From the NCBI GenBank assembly GCA_037968835.1, contig JBBKWG010000010.1:1-10148 (forward strand): a stretch of DNA of 10,148 nucleotides, in the 5' to 3' direction. The notes beneath the pieces were generated by a model. It ran no database searches. It was given only the letters and a program-made list of their open reading frames with translations, and had not been told where the DNA came from. Shown piece after piece: positions 1 through 6,424 of this stretch. This stretch comes from JBBKWG01 sp037968835. Its GTDB lineage: Bacteria > Pseudomonadota > Alphaproteobacteria > Rhodobacterales > Rhodobacteraceae. A program made the position numbers and the translations under genes. The number at the start of each line of letters is the position of its first letter. Within the stretch, counting starts at the first letter, position 1.

Positions 1-780
1 TCACACCACGCGCTCGACCATCATCTTCTTGATCTCGGCGATGGCCTTGGCCGGGTTCAGGCCCTTGGGACAGGTCTTTGTGCAGTTCATGATCGTGTGG
101 CAGCGGTAAAGCTTGAACGGATCTTCCAGATCGTCCAGCCGCTCGCCCGTCGCTTCGTCCCGTGAATCGATAATCCAGCGATAGGCGTGCAGCAGCGCGG
201 CGGGTCCGAGGTAGCGATCGCCGTTCCACCAGTAGCTTGGGCACGAAGTCGAGCAACAAGCGCACATCACACATTCATACAGACCGTCGAGCTTCTCGCG
301 GTCGTCGATGGATTGCCGCCACTCTTTCTGGGGCCGGTTCGTCTTGGTTTCTAGCCACGGCATGATGCTGGCGTGCTGGGCGTAGAAATGGGTGAGGTCC
401 GGCACCAGGTCCTTGATCACCGGCATGTGCGGCAAGGGGTAGATCTTGATATCGCCCTTGATCTCGTCAAGACCGTAGATGCAGGCCAGCGTGTTGATCC
501 CATCGATGTTCATCGCGCACGATCCGCAGATGCCCTCGCGACAGGACCTCCGAAAGGTCAGCGTCGGGTCGATCTCGTTCTTGATCTTGATGAGCGCGTC
601 CAGAACCATCGGGCCGCAGGAGTCCATATCGACGAAATAGGTATCGACGCTGGGATTTTTGCCGTCATCGGGGTTCCAGCGGTAAATCTGCACCTTTCGC
701 AAATTTGTCGCGCCTTCGGGCTTCGGCCACGCCTTTCCTGTTCGGATCGTCGAGTTTTTGGGAAGCGTGAGCTGGACCAT
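1..780 (-). CDS. sdhB: Succinate dehydrogenase iron-sulfur subunit
   Basis: This is the 259-residue iron-sulfur subunit of respiratory complex II. It passes electrons from the SdhA flavin to ubiquinone at the cytoplasmic face of the inner membrane. All cluster ligands are visible. Cys80, Cys85, Cys88 and Cys100 (CREGICGSC...C) hold the 2Fe-2S centre. Cys170, Cys173, Cys176 and Cys237 hold the 4Fe-4S centre. Cys180, Cys227 and Cys233 hold the 3Fe-4S centre. The spacing is identical to E. coli SdhB, and the quinone-site PSYWW motif follows Cys180. The ATG at 780 was chosen because AAGGAAA lies 5 bases upstream and the protein then begins MVQLTLPKN; a longer reading to 843 adds only non-conserved residues. 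The start lies 17 bases past the stop of a lipoprotein gene rather than behind sdhA. The TGA is the first three bases of the window, so the gene is complete. The identification is secure. Confidence 0.98.
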   Translation of the reverse strand: MVQLTLPKNSTIRTGKAWPKPEGATNLRKVQIYRWNPDDGKNPSVDTYFVDMDSCGPMVLDALIKIKNEIDPTLTFRRSCREGICGSCAMNIDGINTLACIYGLDEIKGDIKIYPLPHMPVIKDLVPDLTHFYAQHASIMPWLETKTNRPQKEWRQSIDDREKLDGLYECVMCACCSTSCPSYWWNGDRYLGPAALLHAYRWIIDSRDEATGERLDDLEDPFKLYRCHTIMNCTKTCPKGLNPAKAIAEIKKMMVERVV

Positions 781-797
781 GTGTCTTTCCTTCGGCG

Positions 798-1109
798 CTA
801 GAAGCGGTTGAGAAGGACGGGAAGCCCCTCTGTCGCCAGGCATTGAATTGTCGGCGGGCGCGAGACGATATTCGACACGATTTCGGCCGTTGACGCGGTC
901 GCGCCGGTCACGGAATCCGAGGCGAGCGCAAACAATTCGTTCTGCGACGCGTTGTCGATGATGCAGTCGGCGGCGGATTCCAGCGGGATGCCGGGGAATC
1001 GCGCGGCCAGAACAGGGCGGATCGCCTGGCGCGCCGCATCGCGGGTAAGTTGTTCCTGGGCAGCAGGCGTACAGGCCGCGAGGATCAGGATAAAGCCGAG
1101 CCGTTTCAT
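798..1109 (-). CDS. Small putative lipoprotein between sdhA and sdhB
   Basis: This 103-residue protein of unknown function is probably a lipoprotein. It starts with a short basic segment (KR) and a hydrophobic stretch ending in the lipobox LAAC at residues 10-13, so Cys13 would be lipidated and the protein anchored in the periplasm. Without Asp at +2 (Thr is seen), outer-membrane sorting would be the usual expectation. The mature part is mainly helix-like and Ala-rich, with two further cysteines (Cys49, Cys90) that could form a disulfide. The ATG at 1109 overlaps the TGA of the DUF3052 gene (ATGA) and has AGGAG 8 bases upstream. The gene lies 17 bases before sdhB, so the two are almost certainly cotranscribed. 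I recognise no family. Position suggests a link to complex II, but the sequence does not show one. Confidence 0.85.
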   Translation of the reverse strand: MKRLGFILILAACTPAAQEQLTRDAARQAIRPVLAARFPGIPLESAADCIIDNASQNELFALASDSVTGATASTAEIVSNIVSRPPTIQCLATEGLPVLLNRF

Positions 1110-1537
1110 GCGCGATGCTCCTTGCGGATCACGAGTTTAAGACCCGACCATGTGGCGTCGACAGCGCAGACCTTGACGTCGACCAGAACATCCTGAAGGG
1201 CGCGGTCGCGAATGGTATCCTCGGTCACGTCGCTCGACACGCCTGACGCCTTTTTCGGCCAGCTCAACCAGATCGCCCCATCGGCGCGGATCATCGCCCT
1301 GAGAGCGGGAATAGCCGCGTCGATCGTGGCGGCACTGTCGGTGAAAAGGTGAATGTAATCAAGATGATCGCCTTCGATTTCGCGCCAGTCCTGCACGTCC
1401 TCGATACTGAGGTAATGCCGCGCGCTTGTCAGCCACGACAGCGATCGCGGAAGCCCGGCGAAAACCACCGCCTGCCCATCCTTCAGGCCCAGCTTGTCGG
1501 CAAGTGGCGTGCCGGAATATCCCGCCGTATCGCTCAT
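1106..1537 (-). CDS. DUF3052 family protein
   Basis: This is a 143-residue cytoplasmic protein resembling the DUF3052 family, whose function is not known. Characteristic parts are the N-terminal GYSGTPLADKLGLKDG (residues 6-21), the central IWLSWPKKASG (89-99) followed by a polar helix, and the C-terminal DATWSGLKLVIR (127-138). The alternation of hydrophobic strands and helices suggests an alpha/beta fold, and no transmembrane segment or signal is present. The ATG at 1537 was chosen because the family begins near there; the open frame continues to 1750 as a low-complexity Arg-rich shadow of the preceding gene. The start overlaps the stop of that lipoprotein gene by four bases (ATGA) and has no good ribosome site, so it is probably translated by coupling. 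Its own stop overlaps the next lipoprotein start in the same way. Confidence 0.9.
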   Translation of the reverse strand: MSDTAGYSGTPLADKLGLKDGQAVVFAGLPRSLSWLTSARHYLSIEDVQDWREIEGDHLDYIHLFTDSAATIDAAIPALRAMIRADGAIWLSWPKKASGVSSDVTEDTIRDRALQDVLVDVKVCAVDATWSGLKLVIRKEHRA

Positions 1538-1842
1538 CGAAACAGACCCGGTTGAATAATCAGCGGACGCACCGGACCTTCGCCGGTTTTCTGGCGCACG
1601 CAGCTTTCGTAGACCTGATAGGGATCGGCACCGCGAAGGTAATCCGACGTCACGCCGATTTCGATTCCGCCGCCGACCTTGCCCTTGTTGTTGATCCCGA
1701 TCCCGACCTCGCCGGTCGGCCCGAGTGCCGCGTTCGCCCGCTCCTCGCACTGGCGCGCTGCCAGTTCGGGCGAAACCGGGCCACAGGCCGAAAGTGCCAG
1801 AACTCCGACACAGACCGACGCCCGCACAATTCCAATCGTCAT
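1534..1842 (-). CDS. Putative lipoprotein with glycine-rich segment
   Basis: This is a 102-residue predicted lipoprotein of unknown function. Arg7 is followed by a hydrophobic run and the lipobox LSAC at residues 17-20, giving Cys20 as the acylated residue with Gly at +2. After a polar helix (about 24-38) comes an alternating Gly/hydrophobic stretch (about 43-63, GEVGIGI...GGGIEIGV) that looks like two beta strands. The tail contains YESC and a Pro-rich end. Cys32 and Cys81 could form a disulfide. GGGGAG lies 6 bases before the ATG at 1842, a strong ribosome site consistent with this being the first gene of the segment that ends in sdhB. A candidate promoter lies about 40 bases upstream. It overlaps the DUF3052 gene by four bases. 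I do not recognise the family. Confidence 0.85.
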   Translation of the reverse strand: MTIGIVRASVCVGVLALSACGPVSPELAARQCEERANAALGPTGEVGIGINNKGKVGGGIEIGVTSDYLRGADPYQVYESCVRQKTGEGPVRPLIIQPGLFR

Positions 1843-1879
1843 GTCACACTCCCCGGTAGGGCAGAGTTTGCCGCGAAGT

Positions 1880-1908
1880 TTTTATCCATCGCTCGCACCC
1901 AAGAACAA
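1880..1908 (-). promoter_or_regulatory. Candidate promoter for the lipoprotein-DUF3052-lipoprotein-sdhB segment
   Basis: Read on the minus strand, TTGTTC (1908-1903) is followed after 17 bases by ATAAAA (1885-1880). This is a fair sigma-70-type match in otherwise GC-rich DNA. It would start RNA about 30 bases before the ATG at 1842. It lies in the 196-base gap after sdhA (1843-2038), the only sizeable gap within the sdh region apart from the one before sdhC. The match is by eye and could be chance. Confidence 0.35.
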
Positions 1909-2038
1909 ACTGCACTTCAACATAATCTAGCAACGCATGAATACGAGATCCATGTGTCGCGGTTTTCATATGCCGGTGTGGTCATCGAAACAGGAATCAA
2001 ACCGCCGACTGCGACGCCGCGGCGCTTCGTGGACGACA

Positions 2039-3841
2039 TCAATAGACCCGCGCCTTGGGGGCAATCTTCTTGGGGTCAATCCCGCCTTCGTCCGGATTGG
2101 TCAGCGGTTCGGTGTGCACCGGACGATAGCTGAGGCTTACCTTCCCGTTGAGGGTCGCCAACGTGTGCTTGCGCCATTCCTTGTCGTCACGGTCGGGATA
2201 ATCCTCGTGCGCATGGGCACCGCGGCTTTCCTTGCGCGCCTCGGCGCTGACGACCGTTGCCAGCGCGTTCGGCAAAAGGTTGGCCAGTTCCAGCGTTTCC
2301 ATCAGATCGGAGTTCCAGATCAGCGACCGGTCGGTGACCTGAACATCGTTGAATTTGCCTGCGACCGCGTACATCTTCTCGACCCCTTCGGCGAGGGTCT
2401 TGTCGGTGCGGAAAACGGCGGCGTCGGCTTGCATCGCTTTTTGCATCTCCAGCCGGAGTTCAGCCGTCGGAATGGTGCCGTCGGCATGTCGCAGACCGTC
2501 GAAACGGTCGAGTGCGGCGTCGATGCTCGCCTTGTTCAGCGTCGGATTGGCAGATTCAGGATCGACGACTTCGGCCGCCTTGATCGCGGCGGCGCGGCCG
2601 AACACGACAAGGTCGATCAGCGAGTTTGACCCAAGGCGGTTGGCCCCGTGGACCGACGCGCAACCGGCTTCGCCGACGGCCATCAAACCCGGCGCGATGC
2701 GGTCGGGGGCGTCTTCGGTCGGGTTCAGAACCTCGCCCCAGTAGTTCGTCGGGATGCCGCCCATGTTGTAATGCACCGTCGGGATAACCGGGATCGGCTC
2801 GCGCGTGAGATCGACGCCCGCAAAGATGCGCGCGCTTTCGGAAATGCCCGGCAGGCGCAACGCCAGCGTTTCGGGCGGCAGGTGATTGAGGTGCAGGTGG
2901 ATGTGGTCGTTTTCTGCACCGACGCCCCGCCCCTCGCGGATTTCCATCGTCATGCAGCGCGACACTACGTCCCGGCTGGCAAGGTCCTTGTAGGTCGGCG
3001 CGTAGCGTTCCATGAACCGCTCGCCCTCGGAGTTGGTCAGATACCCCCCCTCGCCCCGCGCGCCCTCGGTAATCAGGCACCCCGCGCCGTAGATGCCGGT
3101 CGGGTGGAACTGCACGAACTCCATGTCCTGAAGCGGCAGGCCCTGACGCGCCACCATGCCGCCGCCGTCACCGGTGCAGGTGTGGGCCGAGGTGGCGGAA
3201 AAATAGGCACGGCCATAACCGCCGGTCGCAAGGACCGTCATCTTGGCGTTGAAGACGTGGATCGAACCGTCTTCGAGGTTCCAAGCAACGACACCCTGAC
3301 AGGTTCCGTCCTCGCCCATGATCAGGTCGATGGCGAAAAACTCGATGTAGAATTCCGCGTTGTTTTTCAGCGACTGCCCATAAAGCGTGTGCAGTATCGC
3401 GTGCCCGGTGCGGTCGGCGGCAGCACAGGTACGCTGGACCGGGGGACCTTCGCCGAATTCCGTGGTGTGGCCGCCGAAGGGGCGTTGATAGATTTTGCCA
3501 TCCTCGGTGCGCGAGAACGGCACGCCGTAATGTTCAAGCTCGTAGACCGCCTTTGGCGCTTCGCGGGCGAGGTATTCCATCGCATCGGTATCGCCAAGCC
3601 AGTCGGACCCCTTCACGGTGTCATACATGTGCCATTGCCAATGGTCTGGACCCATATTTGACAGGCTGGCAGCGATCCCGCCCTGCGCCGCGACCGTGTG
3701 CGAGCGGGTCGGGAACACCTTGGTGATACACGCCGTCCGCAACCCCTGTTCGGCCATGCCGAGCGTGGCCCGCAGACCCGCACCACCGGCCCCGACGACG
3801 ATGCAGTCATATTCGTGGGTTTCGTAGTCGTAAGCAGCCAT
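2039..3841 (-). CDS. sdhA: Succinate dehydrogenase flavoprotein subunit
   Basis: This 600-residue catalytic subunit of complex II oxidises succinate to fumarate on the cytoplasmic face of the membrane. The nucleotide-binding GAGGAG is at residues 17-22. The covalent FAD attachment histidine is His48 within RSHTVAAQGG. The substrate site is intact: His246 (HPTG), Glu259 (TEG), the catalytic Arg290 (ASRDVVSR), His357 (HYNMGG) and Arg402 (ANRLGSNSL). These correspond to E. coli His242, Glu255, Arg286, His354 and Arg399. Length is normal for the family. The ATG at 3841 has AAGGA 9 bases upstream and begins 12 bases after the sdhD stop. The 3' side is unusual in that sdhB does not follow directly. 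After a 196-base gap come three small genes, and only then sdhB. Confidence 0.99.
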   Translation of the reverse strand: MAAYDYETHEYDCIVVGAGGAGLRATLGMAEQGLRTACITKVFPTRSHTVAAQGGIAASLSNMGPDHWQWHMYDTVKGSDWLGDTDAMEYLAREAPKAVYELEHYGVPFSRTEDGKIYQRPFGGHTTEFGEGPPVQRTCAAADRTGHAILHTLYGQSLKNNAEFYIEFFAIDLIMGEDGTCQGVVAWNLEDGSIHVFNAKMTVLATGGYGRAYFSATSAHTCTGDGGGMVARQGLPLQDMEFVQFHPTGIYGAGCLITEGARGEGGYLTNSEGERFMERYAPTYKDLASRDVVSRCMTMEIREGRGVGAENDHIHLHLNHLPPETLALRLPGISESARIFAGVDLTREPIPVIPTVHYNMGGIPTNYWGEVLNPTEDAPDRIAPGLMAVGEAGCASVHGANRLGSNSLIDLVVFGRAAAIKAAEVVDPESANPTLNKASIDAALDRFDGLRHADGTIPTAELRLEMQKAMQADAAVFRTDKTLAEGVEKMYAVAGKFNDVQVTDRSLIWNSDLMETLELANLLPNALATVVSAEARKESRGAHAHEDYPDRDDKEWRKHTLATLNGKVSLSYRPVHTEPLTNPDEGGIDPKKIAPKARVY

Positions 3842-3853
3842 GAAATCAGGTCC

Positions 3854-4225
3854 TTAAAGCGCGAGGCGGGCAATGGCGAACAGGCCGGTCGCGGCCGCGC
3901 CATAGCTGAGGCAAATGGTCAGGATGATCGCGATTTTCCGGGCCAGACCGTGAACATAGTCCTCGATCAGCACCTGAACACCGTTCTTGAAGTGCATGAA
4001 GCCGACGACGATCATCAGGGCGGCGACAATGGCCGGAAAGGGTCGCGCGAAATAGGTGACGACCGCCGCGTGCGGTTCGCCCAGCATCGGCCCGAAAGTG
4101 AAGACAAAGAGCGGCACCAGGATCAGCAGAGCCACCGACGATTTCGTCATCGACCAGTGGTGGTGCGTCCCCTCGTGGGCAGAGCCCATACCGACGGCGC
4201 GTTTCAGATCGGTCAAATAAGCCAT
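3854..4225 (-). CDS. sdhD: Succinate dehydrogenase membrane anchor subunit
   Basis: This is the 123-residue hydrophobic anchor of complex II, with three membrane spans at about 30-50, 58-80 and 95-120. The signature of the second span is present: His78, the likely axial haem b ligand, is followed eleven residues later by Asp89-Tyr90. This is the same spacing as His71/Asp82-Tyr83 of E. coli SdhD, where the tyrosine contacts ubiquinone. The N-terminus carries a His-rich stretch (HEGTHHHW, 17-24) before the first span. The ATG at 4225 has GAGGA upstream and lies 12 bases after the sdhC stop; the sdhA start is a further 12 bases past its own TAA. sdhC, sdhD and sdhA clearly form one transcript. 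Confidence 0.96.
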   Translation of the reverse strand: MAYLTDLKRAVGMGSAHEGTHHHWSMTKSSVALLILVPLFVFTFGPMLGEPHAAVVTYFARPFPAIVAALMIVVGFMHFKNGVQVLIEDYVHGLARKIAIILTICLSYGAAATGLFAIARLAL

Positions 4226-4237
4226 GTCGGGGGGTCC

Positions 4238-4621
4238 TCAGATTATCAGCAGGGTCAGAATGGTCAGCACCACCGACCCGCCGATGATTGCCAGTCCCAG
4301 CTTCTCGGCCATCTCGATTTCAAGACCGTGACCGGTATCCCAGTAGAGATGCCTCAGTCCCGACAGCGCGTGATACCAGAGCGCCCAAAGCGACAGCGTC
4401 ATCACCAGATCGCCGAACCACGAGGTCATCAGACCGTCGACCGTGGCGAAATACTCGGGTGACGTCGCGGCGGCCAGAAACCACCAGACCACCAGAAGCC
4501 CACCGACAAGCAACGCGTTGCCGGTAATCCGCGTCAAGATGGATGTAATCGAGGTCAACTGCGGTCTGTATATCGTCAGGTGCGGAGACAGGGGGCGGTC
4601 CCCCCGGTTCACGTCTGCCAT
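4238..4621 (-). CDS. sdhC: Succinate dehydrogenase cytochrome b556 subunit
   Basis: This 127-residue membrane subunit of complex II shares haem b and the ubiquinone site with SdhD. The family signature RPLSPHLTIYRP is at residues 9-20. Ser27 and Arg31 match the quinone-binding residues of the E. coli protein at the same numbers. His84 in the YHALSGLRH segment is the likely haem ligand, with the conserved Arg90-His91 behind it. Three spans are visible at about 32-52, 68-90 and 108-127. The ATG at 4621 has GGGAG 6 bases upstream. It is the first gene of the sdhCDA unit and is preceded by a 136-base gap with a perfect TATAAT box. Confidence 0.97.
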   Translation of the reverse strand: MADVNRGDRPLSPHLTIYRPQLTSITSILTRITGNALLVGGLLVVWWFLAAATSPEYFATVDGLMTSWFGDLVMTLSLWALWYHALSGLRHLYWDTGHGLEIEMAEKLGLAIIGGSVVLTILTLLII

Positions 4622-4713
4622 TTTCGGCTCCCTTTCGTGCGCATTTCTGCATGGATAACAAACCTGAGCGGGAAGTCACGCAGTACCGACGCGGCGAAAC
4701 GGCCCGAAAGGCG

Positions 4714-4742
4714 ATTATACGCGACCACGCAGATTGACCGGC
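4714..4742 (-). promoter_or_regulatory. Candidate sdhCDA promoter with consensus -10 box
   Basis: Minus-strand TATAAT (4719-4714) is a perfect sigma-70 -10 element in GC-rich surroundings. The -35 region 17 bases upstream (GCCGGT, 4742-4737) is poor, so an activator may be needed. A start near 4707 would give an untranslated leader of about 85 bases before the sdhC ATG at 4621. The box lies outside any coding region, between the exported-protein gene (ends 4758) and sdhC. Confidence 0.5.
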
Positions 4743-4757
4743 ATCGCGCCGCGCAAT

Positions 4758-5195
4758 TTATTGAAGGTCGCTCAGCACGTCCGAAATATTGGTGTTGTAG
4801 GAGAACTCGATCATGCGCTCTTCGCCGTCGACTTCCGCCGACACCATCAGAACCGCCACTGGTCCATCCACCCCATCGGCGAAAAAGAACACCAGATCCT
4901 GATGAAAGCCTGGGGCTTCCCGGCGTTGCAGGATTGTTGTGCAGCGCACGAACCCTTGCGGGATCAGACGCTCGATCGGGCCGAAATAGGCGTCGTAATT
5001 GTCAGCGAGGTCATGGAAATATGGTCCTGCAAGCTCTGCAAAAAGCGCATAGTCGGCAGCGAGAAAAGCGGCTTTGGCGTCTTCGAGCAGCGGCAGGTCC
5101 GCATCGCGTTCTGGCCCGCAGGTGCCTGCCCAAGTCCCCCCGGCAAGGCTCGCGAGTGTAGCGGCAACGACAAATGAGCGGCAAATTCGGGTCAT
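4758..5195 (-). CDS. Exported protein of unknown function between mch and sdhC
   Basis: This 145-residue protein is predicted to be secreted to the periplasm. Residues 1-23 form a signal peptide (MTRICR, hydrophobic core, TWA|G as a signal peptidase I site). The mature part begins with Thr-Cys-Gly, then a helical stretch (33-70), then strand-rich sequence around FVRCTTILQ, LVFFFADG and GPVAVLMVSAEV. The helix-then-curved-sheet pattern and acidic surface faintly recall small NTF2-like folds, but that is a guess. Cys26 and Cys85 may pair in the periplasm. The ATG at 5195 overlaps the mch TGA by four bases (ATGA), so translation is probably coupled. An in-frame TTG at 5213 is less likely, since it would put six residues including two Asp ahead of the basic signal start. 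I recognise no family. Confidence 0.85.
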   Translation of the reverse strand: MTRICRSFVVAATLASLAGGTWAGTCGPERDADLPLLEDAKAAFLAADYALFAELAGPYFHDLADNYDAYFGPIERLIPQGFVRCTTILQRREAPGFHQDLVFFFADGVDGPVAVLMVSAEVDGEERMIEFSYNTNISDVLSDLQ

Positions 5196-6220
5196 GTCGG
5201 CATCAAAGCCCAATAGTCCAAGTCAAGCAATACACCCGACGCATAGCGCCCGTCGACATCCTTCAACTGGAACGGCGGTGTTTCAGCCCGGTGCGCCACA
5301 AGCCGCAGCCTGATCGCCCCGACCCCGGGTGCGCCGGTTTCGGCCTTGTCGAGAACCTCGGACCAGACCGCGATCGTGTCGCCCGCGAAACAGGGACCCG
5401 CGTGCGAACCGCCGTTCAGCGCGACCAGAAGTTGCGCATTGGCCAGACCGTTGAACGACAACGCACGCGCCAGCGAGATCACGTGACCGCCATAAATCAG
5501 CCGTTTGCCGTCGTCGCGGTGGGTCGCGTCGAAATGGACCTTGGCGGTGTTCTGCCAGAGCCGCGTCGCCATCATGTGCTCGGCTTCTTCGATAGTCACG
5601 CGGTCGATATGGTCGATCCCCTCGCCGATCTCGTAATCGCCAAGCCGGTGCGGCCCCCCCGCCAGCGCGAAATCATAGCTTGTGAAGTCGAGCCCGTTCG
5701 GAACCAACAGATCCTGCGCCATTACCACTGGTGCGAGTTCCGGCAGGATGGCTTCGGGTGCCGGGCCTTCGCCTCGGCGGCGCACCATCACCCAGCGCAC
5801 GTATTCCAGAACCGGCACGTCATGCTGGTTGAACCCAGTGGTGCGGACCCAGACCACACCGGATTTGCCGTTCGAGTTCTGCTTCAGCCCGATCACCTCG
5901 GACGTCGCGCGCAACGTGTCGCCGGGCCAGACCGGGGAAAGCCATCGGCCCTCGGCGTAGCCCAGATTGGCGACGGCATTCAGCGAGATCTCCGGCACGG
6001 TCTTTCCGAACACGACGTGGAAGGCGATCAGGTCGTCAAGCGGACTGGCGGCCAGACCACAGGAGCGCGCGAACGTGTCCGACGAATGCATCGCGTGCCG
6101 CGCCGGGTAGAGCATGTGATAAAGTGCGCGCTCGCCGCCCGTTACAGTGCGCGGCACGGCGTGGGTGATGATTTCGCCGACGCGGTAATCCTCGAAGAAG
6201 CGGCCCGCGTCGGTTTTCAT
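5192..6220 (-). CDS. mch: Mesaconyl-CoA hydratase (beta-methylmalyl-CoA dehydratase), MaoC-like
   Basis: This 342-residue cytoplasmic enzyme of the ethylmalonyl-CoA pathway reversibly hydrates mesaconyl-C1-CoA to (2R,3S)-beta-methylmalyl-CoA. It is built of two MaoC/hot-dog domains, at about 7-148 and 190-342, each with a typical late PGDT/AGDT turn (residues 99-102 and 279-282). The likely catalytic segment is in the second domain, NTAKVHFDATH (224-234) followed by LIYGGHVISLARAL (241-254). The length and double-domain build match characterised Rhodobacter Mch (about 343 residues). The ATG at 6220 overlaps the DUF1737 stop by four bases and has no good ribosome site, which points to coupling. 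Its stop overlaps the exported-protein start. Neighbours mcl2, sdh and mdh support this assignment over other MaoC-type hydratases such as enoyl-CoA hydratases. Confidence 0.9.
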   Translation of the reverse strand: MKTDAGRFFEDYRVGEIITHAVPRTVTGGERALYHMLYPARHAMHSSDTFARSCGLAASPLDDLIAFHVVFGKTVPEISLNAVANLGYAEGRWLSPVWPGDTLRATSEVIGLKQNSNGKSGVVWVRTTGFNQHDVPVLEYVRWVMVRRRGEGPAPEAILPELAPVVMAQDLLVPNGLDFTSYDFALAGGPHRLGDYEIGEGIDHIDRVTIEEAEHMMATRLWQNTAKVHFDATHRDDGKRLIYGGHVISLARALSFNGLANAQLLVALNGGSHAGPCFAGDTIAVWSEVLDKAETGAPGVGAIRLRLVAHRAETPPFQLKDVDGRYASGVLLDLDYWALMPT

Positions 6221-6423
6221 TGCGCGCCGAGTTTCGCGTCGGGATCGTATTCGCCGTCGATATCCTTGGTGACCGCCTGTGCGCAGCGCATGACACCGTT
6301 GGTAGCGTCAAAGGCATAGGACGGGTCGCCATGCAGCACCCAGCCTTTCGACAGCGCCGCCGTCACCTTGTGGCAGAAAGCCGACGAATCGTCGCCGGTC
6401 AGGATGCGATAGAGCGTGGCCAT
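6217..6423 (-). CDS. DUF1737 domain protein
   Basis: This is a 68-residue cytoplasmic protein. Nearly all of it is the small DUF1737 domain, recognisable from TLYRILTGDDSSAFCHKV at residues 3-20, GWVLHGDPSYAFD (27-39) and CAQAVTKD (47-54). The family has no established function. The ATG at 6423 is preceded by GGAGG five bases upstream, a site that lies within the last codons and stop of the NnrU gene; only one base separates TGA from ATG. In-frame extension to 6471 is out of character for the family. Its stop overlaps the mch start (ATGA), so it is translated in lockstep with the pathway genes. A role tied to mcl2 or mch is inferred from position only. Confidence 0.9.
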   Translation of the reverse strand: MATLYRILTGDDSSAFCHKVTAALSKGWVLHGDPSYAFDATNGVMRCAQAVTKDIDGEYDPDAKLGAQ

Positions 6424-6424
6424 G

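Noticed and set aside
781..843. Longer sdhB start at 843
   Set aside because: The added 21 residues lie over the upstream lipoprotein's end and are not SdhB-like; the ATG at 780 has a good ribosome site.
2003..2024. Possible terminator hairpin after sdhA (CGCCG with CGGCG, 12-base loop)
   Set aside because: Only five base pairs, a large loop, and no T-run on the minus strand after it; not a credible intrinsic terminator.
2648..3661. Plus-strand open frame of 337 codons opposite sdhA
   Set aside because: Shadow of a highly conserved flavoprotein gene; composition is that of an antisense frame and there is no start signal.
4631..4711. CCTTTCG near the start of the sdhC leader could pair with CGAAAGG overlapping the sdhC ribosome site
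   Set aside because: Seven bases about 67 apart is expected by chance in this composition, and the upstream arm would straddle or precede the likely transcription start.
5174..6319. Long plus-strand open frame (381 codons) opposite mch
   Set aside because: It is antisense to a clearly recognisable enzyme, is rich in Arg/His/Pro/Gly as expected from high-GC shadow frames, and shows no domain or ribosome site.
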